A DNA stretch of 5,338 nucleotides from Bacillota bacterium (GTDB lineage Bacteria > Bacillota > UBA4882 > UBA8346), in contig JAEZKW010000381.1 in assembly GCA_023415375.1 (NCBI GenBank), forward strand, positions 1 to 5,338. The letters are read 5' to 3'. This document shows, one piece after another, positions 4,223-5,338 of the stretch. The notes below the pieces were generated by a model, which saw only the letters and a program-made list of their open reading frames with translations, did not search any database and had not been told where the DNA came from. The number at the start of each line of letters is the position of its first letter. Position 1 is the stretch's first letter. Both the position numbers and the translations under genes were made by a program.

Positions 4223-4259
4223 AAAAAATACCCACCACCTGAGCCAGGCAGCAGGGTAT
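4223..4259 (-). terminator. Intrinsic terminator, minus strand
   Basis: ATACCC (4228-4233) pairs with GGGTAT (4254-4259), and inside this CCTG (4238-4241) pairs with CAGG (4245-4248) around a 3-nt loop. On the minus strand the stem runs into six T (4223-4228). It would stop minus-strand RNA that has crossed the 17-codon ORF, or readthrough from the operon at 4396-4771. Confidence 0.65.
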
Positions 4260-4277
4260 AATAGAGGAGGTTTCATA

Positions 4278-4331
4278 ATGAAAAAATTGTTATCTATATT
4301 AACCTCTTTTATTCGAAATCGTTTTTCATGA
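4278..4331 (+). CDS. 17-codon ORF with an ideal ribosome binding site
   Basis: The ORF encodes MKKLLSILTSFIRNRFS. GAGGAGG (4264-4270) lies 7 nt before the ATG, the same spacing as the best genes in this window, which is the main reason to take it seriously. The peptide has a basic start, a short hydrophobic middle (LLSILTSFI) and a basic end. It could be a membrane-active or type I toxin-like peptide, or a leader peptide. GAGGTT (4267-4272) can pair with AACCTC (4301-4306), which would hide the ribosome binding site. No clear promoter is found: TATAAT at 4257-4262 is too close to that site to serve. It could also be the start of a lost longer gene. Confidence 0.35.
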   Translation: MKKLLSILTSFIRNRFS

Positions 4332-4365
4332 AGTAACACTTTGGTCCCTTGAGGAGTGAAGGAAG

Positions 4366-4396
4366 AAAAATAAGAACCAGGCCGAAAAACCTGGTT
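4366..4396 (-). terminator. Terminator of the 4396-4771 operon
   Basis: AACCAGG (4375-4381) and CCTGGTT (4390-4396) form a perfect 7-bp stem with an 8-base loop. On the minus strand it is followed by CTTATTTTT. The stem overlaps one base of the stop codon of the gene ending at 4396. Confidence 0.7.
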
Positions 4397-4599
4397 TATG
4401 AATCCTTTTTAACAGCTTCTAATTTTTTCTCAGCATATTCCATCAAATCTTGCCGATATTGATTTTCACGATGAATATTCAATTTAGGGATATCCAATAC
4501 CCAATTATAATTTTTGCCTCGTTGCATTGTACCAATCTCTTGATCATTCAATCTAATGTTATAAAAATTTTCGCTAACATGTTCCCAGTTAATTTTCAT
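4396..4599 (-). CDS. Hypothetical protein (67 aa), second gene of a small operon
   Basis: I do not recognise this protein. It starts MKINWEHVSENFYNIRLNDQ, is rich in asparagine and aromatic residues in the first half (GKNYNWVLDIPKLNIHREN, suggesting short beta strands), and ends in a charged helix (DLMEYAEKKLEAVKKDS). No signal peptide or membrane segment is visible. GAGAGG lies 5 nt before the ATG, inside the upstream gene. The two genes overlap by 11 bp, which suggests coupled translation and perhaps a complex of the two products. A terminator follows the stop directly. Confidence 0.6.
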   Translation of the reverse strand: MKINWEHVSENFYNIRLNDQEIGTMQRGKNYNWVLDIPKLNIHRENQYRQDLMEYAEKKLEAVKKDS

Positions 4600-4771
4600 T
4601 TCGGCCTCTCATTAATCGATTATAAGTGGATTCTGTTTTTTCCATGTCATTTAACTTTTCAAACGCTGCATCTTCCATAAAATCCAAAGTTTCCTCAGGT
4701 ATGCTGCTATTATGTTCCCTTAAAAAAGTCGATGCATCCATAATTTTCTTGCGAATCACTAAGTTGTTCAC
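4589..4771 (-). CDS. Hypothetical protein (60 aa), first gene of a small operon
   Basis: I do not recognise this protein. It is short, charged and helical (STFLREHNSSIPEETLDFMEDAAFEKLNDMEKTES), with an RLMRGRNEN end. No membrane segment is visible. The reported start is GTG at 4771, but the only good ribosome binding site, GGAG (4786-4789), lies 14 nt before it and just 5 nt before an in-frame CTG at 4780-4778. A CTG start would add three residues (LEK). A stop codon lies four codons before the CTG, so the gene cannot begin much earlier. A good promoter (4797-4825) puts the transcript start at about 4790, giving almost no leader. It overlaps the next gene by 11 bp. Confidence 0.55.
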   Translation of the reverse strand: MNNLVIRKKIMDASTFLREHNSSIPEETLDFMEDAAFEKLNDMEKTESTYNRLMRGRNEN

Positions 4772-4796
4772 TTTTTCCAGCTTCTCTCCTGGTTAA

Positions 4797-4825
4797 ATTA
4801 TCTCTCTTCTTGACAAGTTTGGCAA
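4797..4825 (-). promoter_or_regulatory. Promoter of the 4396-4771 operon
   Basis: On the minus strand TTGCCA (4820-4825) and GATAAT (4797-4802) are 17 bp apart, each one base from consensus. Transcription would start at about 4790, at the ribosome binding site of the first gene. It overlaps a plus-strand promoter. Confidence 0.65.
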
Positions 4826-4838
4826 TCTGCTTTACTAT
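4810..4838 (+). promoter_or_regulatory. Promoter facing the broken gene
   Basis: A perfect TTGACA (4810-4815) is followed after 17 bp by TACTAT (4833-4838), which has four of six consensus bases. It points at the decayed gene starting near 4889. Its -35 box lies within the spacer of the opposite promoter, so the two probably compete. Confidence 0.5.
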
Positions 4839-4888
4839 TCAAATTTGTTCATTCTTAATTATATTGGTTACAATCCCCCACACTCTAA

Positions 4889-5310
4889 TTTCATATTCCT
4901 TACTTTTCACGATTGGGGTTAATTTTCGTTGCCCGGAAACAAGTAGAGTCATCTGTAAACGAAATTTGCGATGATTAGAGCATAATTCATATTTGCAGAC
5001 TTTTTGGTTGTAAAAAGGTTGAAGAACCTGACTCCAATAACCATGTGTTTATTTCTACCGGTAAATTGATTCATTTTTTTGCAGAACGCTTACAATACGT
5101 GTAGTCTTCCATGGAAGCCTTAAAGGTGGCCTCGCCCTGGGGGCGTTGGTGGGTTTTTTTGAGGGAAATGGATTTATTACCAAGTAAACCTAATCCAATT
5201 TTACTCCTGGAATCCCGATTACGATTGAGGCTTTAATTTATGCGCTGATTGGATTAGCTCTTCTCCAGTTTATACTGGGGAGTAAAGAGTTTGATTCGAT
5301 TGATTACTAA
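4889..5310 (+). pseudogene. Decayed gene, probably for a membrane protein
   Basis: Protein-like stretches lie in two plus-strand frames without any continuous gene. One frame (4889-5101) reads FVARKQVESSVNEICDD, a TAG stop at 4976, then KVEEPDSNNHVFISTGKLIHFFAERLQYV and a stop at 5102. The sense then continues in the frame one base back: VVFHGSLKGGLALGALVGFF, two TAA stops at 5185 and 5191, then FTPGIPITIEALIYALIGLA and LLQFILGSKEFDSIDY, ending at 5308. One lost base near 5095-5105 would explain the shift. The glycine/alanine/leucine-rich stretches look like membrane segments. There is no good start codon or ribosome binding site. I cannot name the family. A run of sequencing errors could give the same picture, but the repeated stops favour decay. 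Confidence 0.5.
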
Positions 5311-5338
5311 CAAAATTCGTCTTGCTAAGGCTAGCCGT

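Noticed and set aside
4257..4262. TATAAT directly before the 17-codon ORF as its promoter
   Set aside because: The transcript would start at or after the ribosome binding site, and no -35 box is found 17 bp upstream.
1..5338. Direct repeats marking attachment sites, insertion-sequence ends or a CRISPR array
   Set aside because: By eye I found no long direct repeat flanking the phage-like cassette, no transposase and no regularly spaced repeats. The only long exact duplicate noticed is the 20-bp operator pair.

Overview
The window looks like low-GC Gram-positive DNA, most likely from the Clostridia. The reasons are strong purine-rich ribosome binding sites (AAGGAGG or GAGGAGG about 7 nt before the start) at most genes, AT-rich intergenic DNA, intrinsic terminators with T-runs, and gene families typical of that group. 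No housekeeping gene fixes the genus. I see no tRNA, rRNA, CRISPR array, integrase or transposase.

Left part (1-1389). A plus-strand XRE/HTH regulator (77-430) is followed by two very small genes, 490-642 and 639-731, which overlap by ATGA. Convergent to them is an unknown 74-codon gene (784-1008, minus). Between it and the next minus-strand gene is a gap holding an intrinsic terminator and a possible regulator-dependent promoter with an 11-bp direct repeat.

Centre (1390-3380). This is a compact phage-like regulatory cassette. A CI-like repressor (2937-3380, plus) faces a divergent minus-strand operon: a small Cro-like HTH protein (2577-2798), a cysteine-rich 66-residue protein (2262-2462), a 68-residue unknown (1923-2129) and a RinA/ArpU-type late transcription regulator (1390-1788). 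Two good promoters lie back to back at 2833-2900. Three copies of one palindromic operator, ATTGC-N6-GCAAT, sit at 2558-2577, 2814-2829 and 2867-2886. They fit a lysogeny-type switch: one overlaps the repressor -35 box, one covers the start region of the Cro-like operon, and one sits at the 3' end of the Cro-like gene. No integrase, replication or structural gene is present, so this is either a remnant or the edge of a larger element.

Right part (3381-5338). A 334-bp gene-free stretch carries a G-U-rich hairpin that is stable only as plus-strand RNA, two mutually exclusive hairpins, and a perfect DnaA-box sequence beside a 12-bp palindrome. Next come a hemerythrin-like gene (3715-4116, minus), a 17-codon plus-strand ORF with an ideal ribosome binding site among minus-strand terminators (4278-4331), and a two-gene minus operon of unknown function (4396-4771) with a good promoter and terminator. 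The end (about 4889-5310) holds a decayed plus-strand gene, probably for a membrane protein, broken by a frameshift and in-frame stops.

The best-supported system here is the three-operator genetic switch. The possible small RNAs and the 17-residue peptide are weaker leads.
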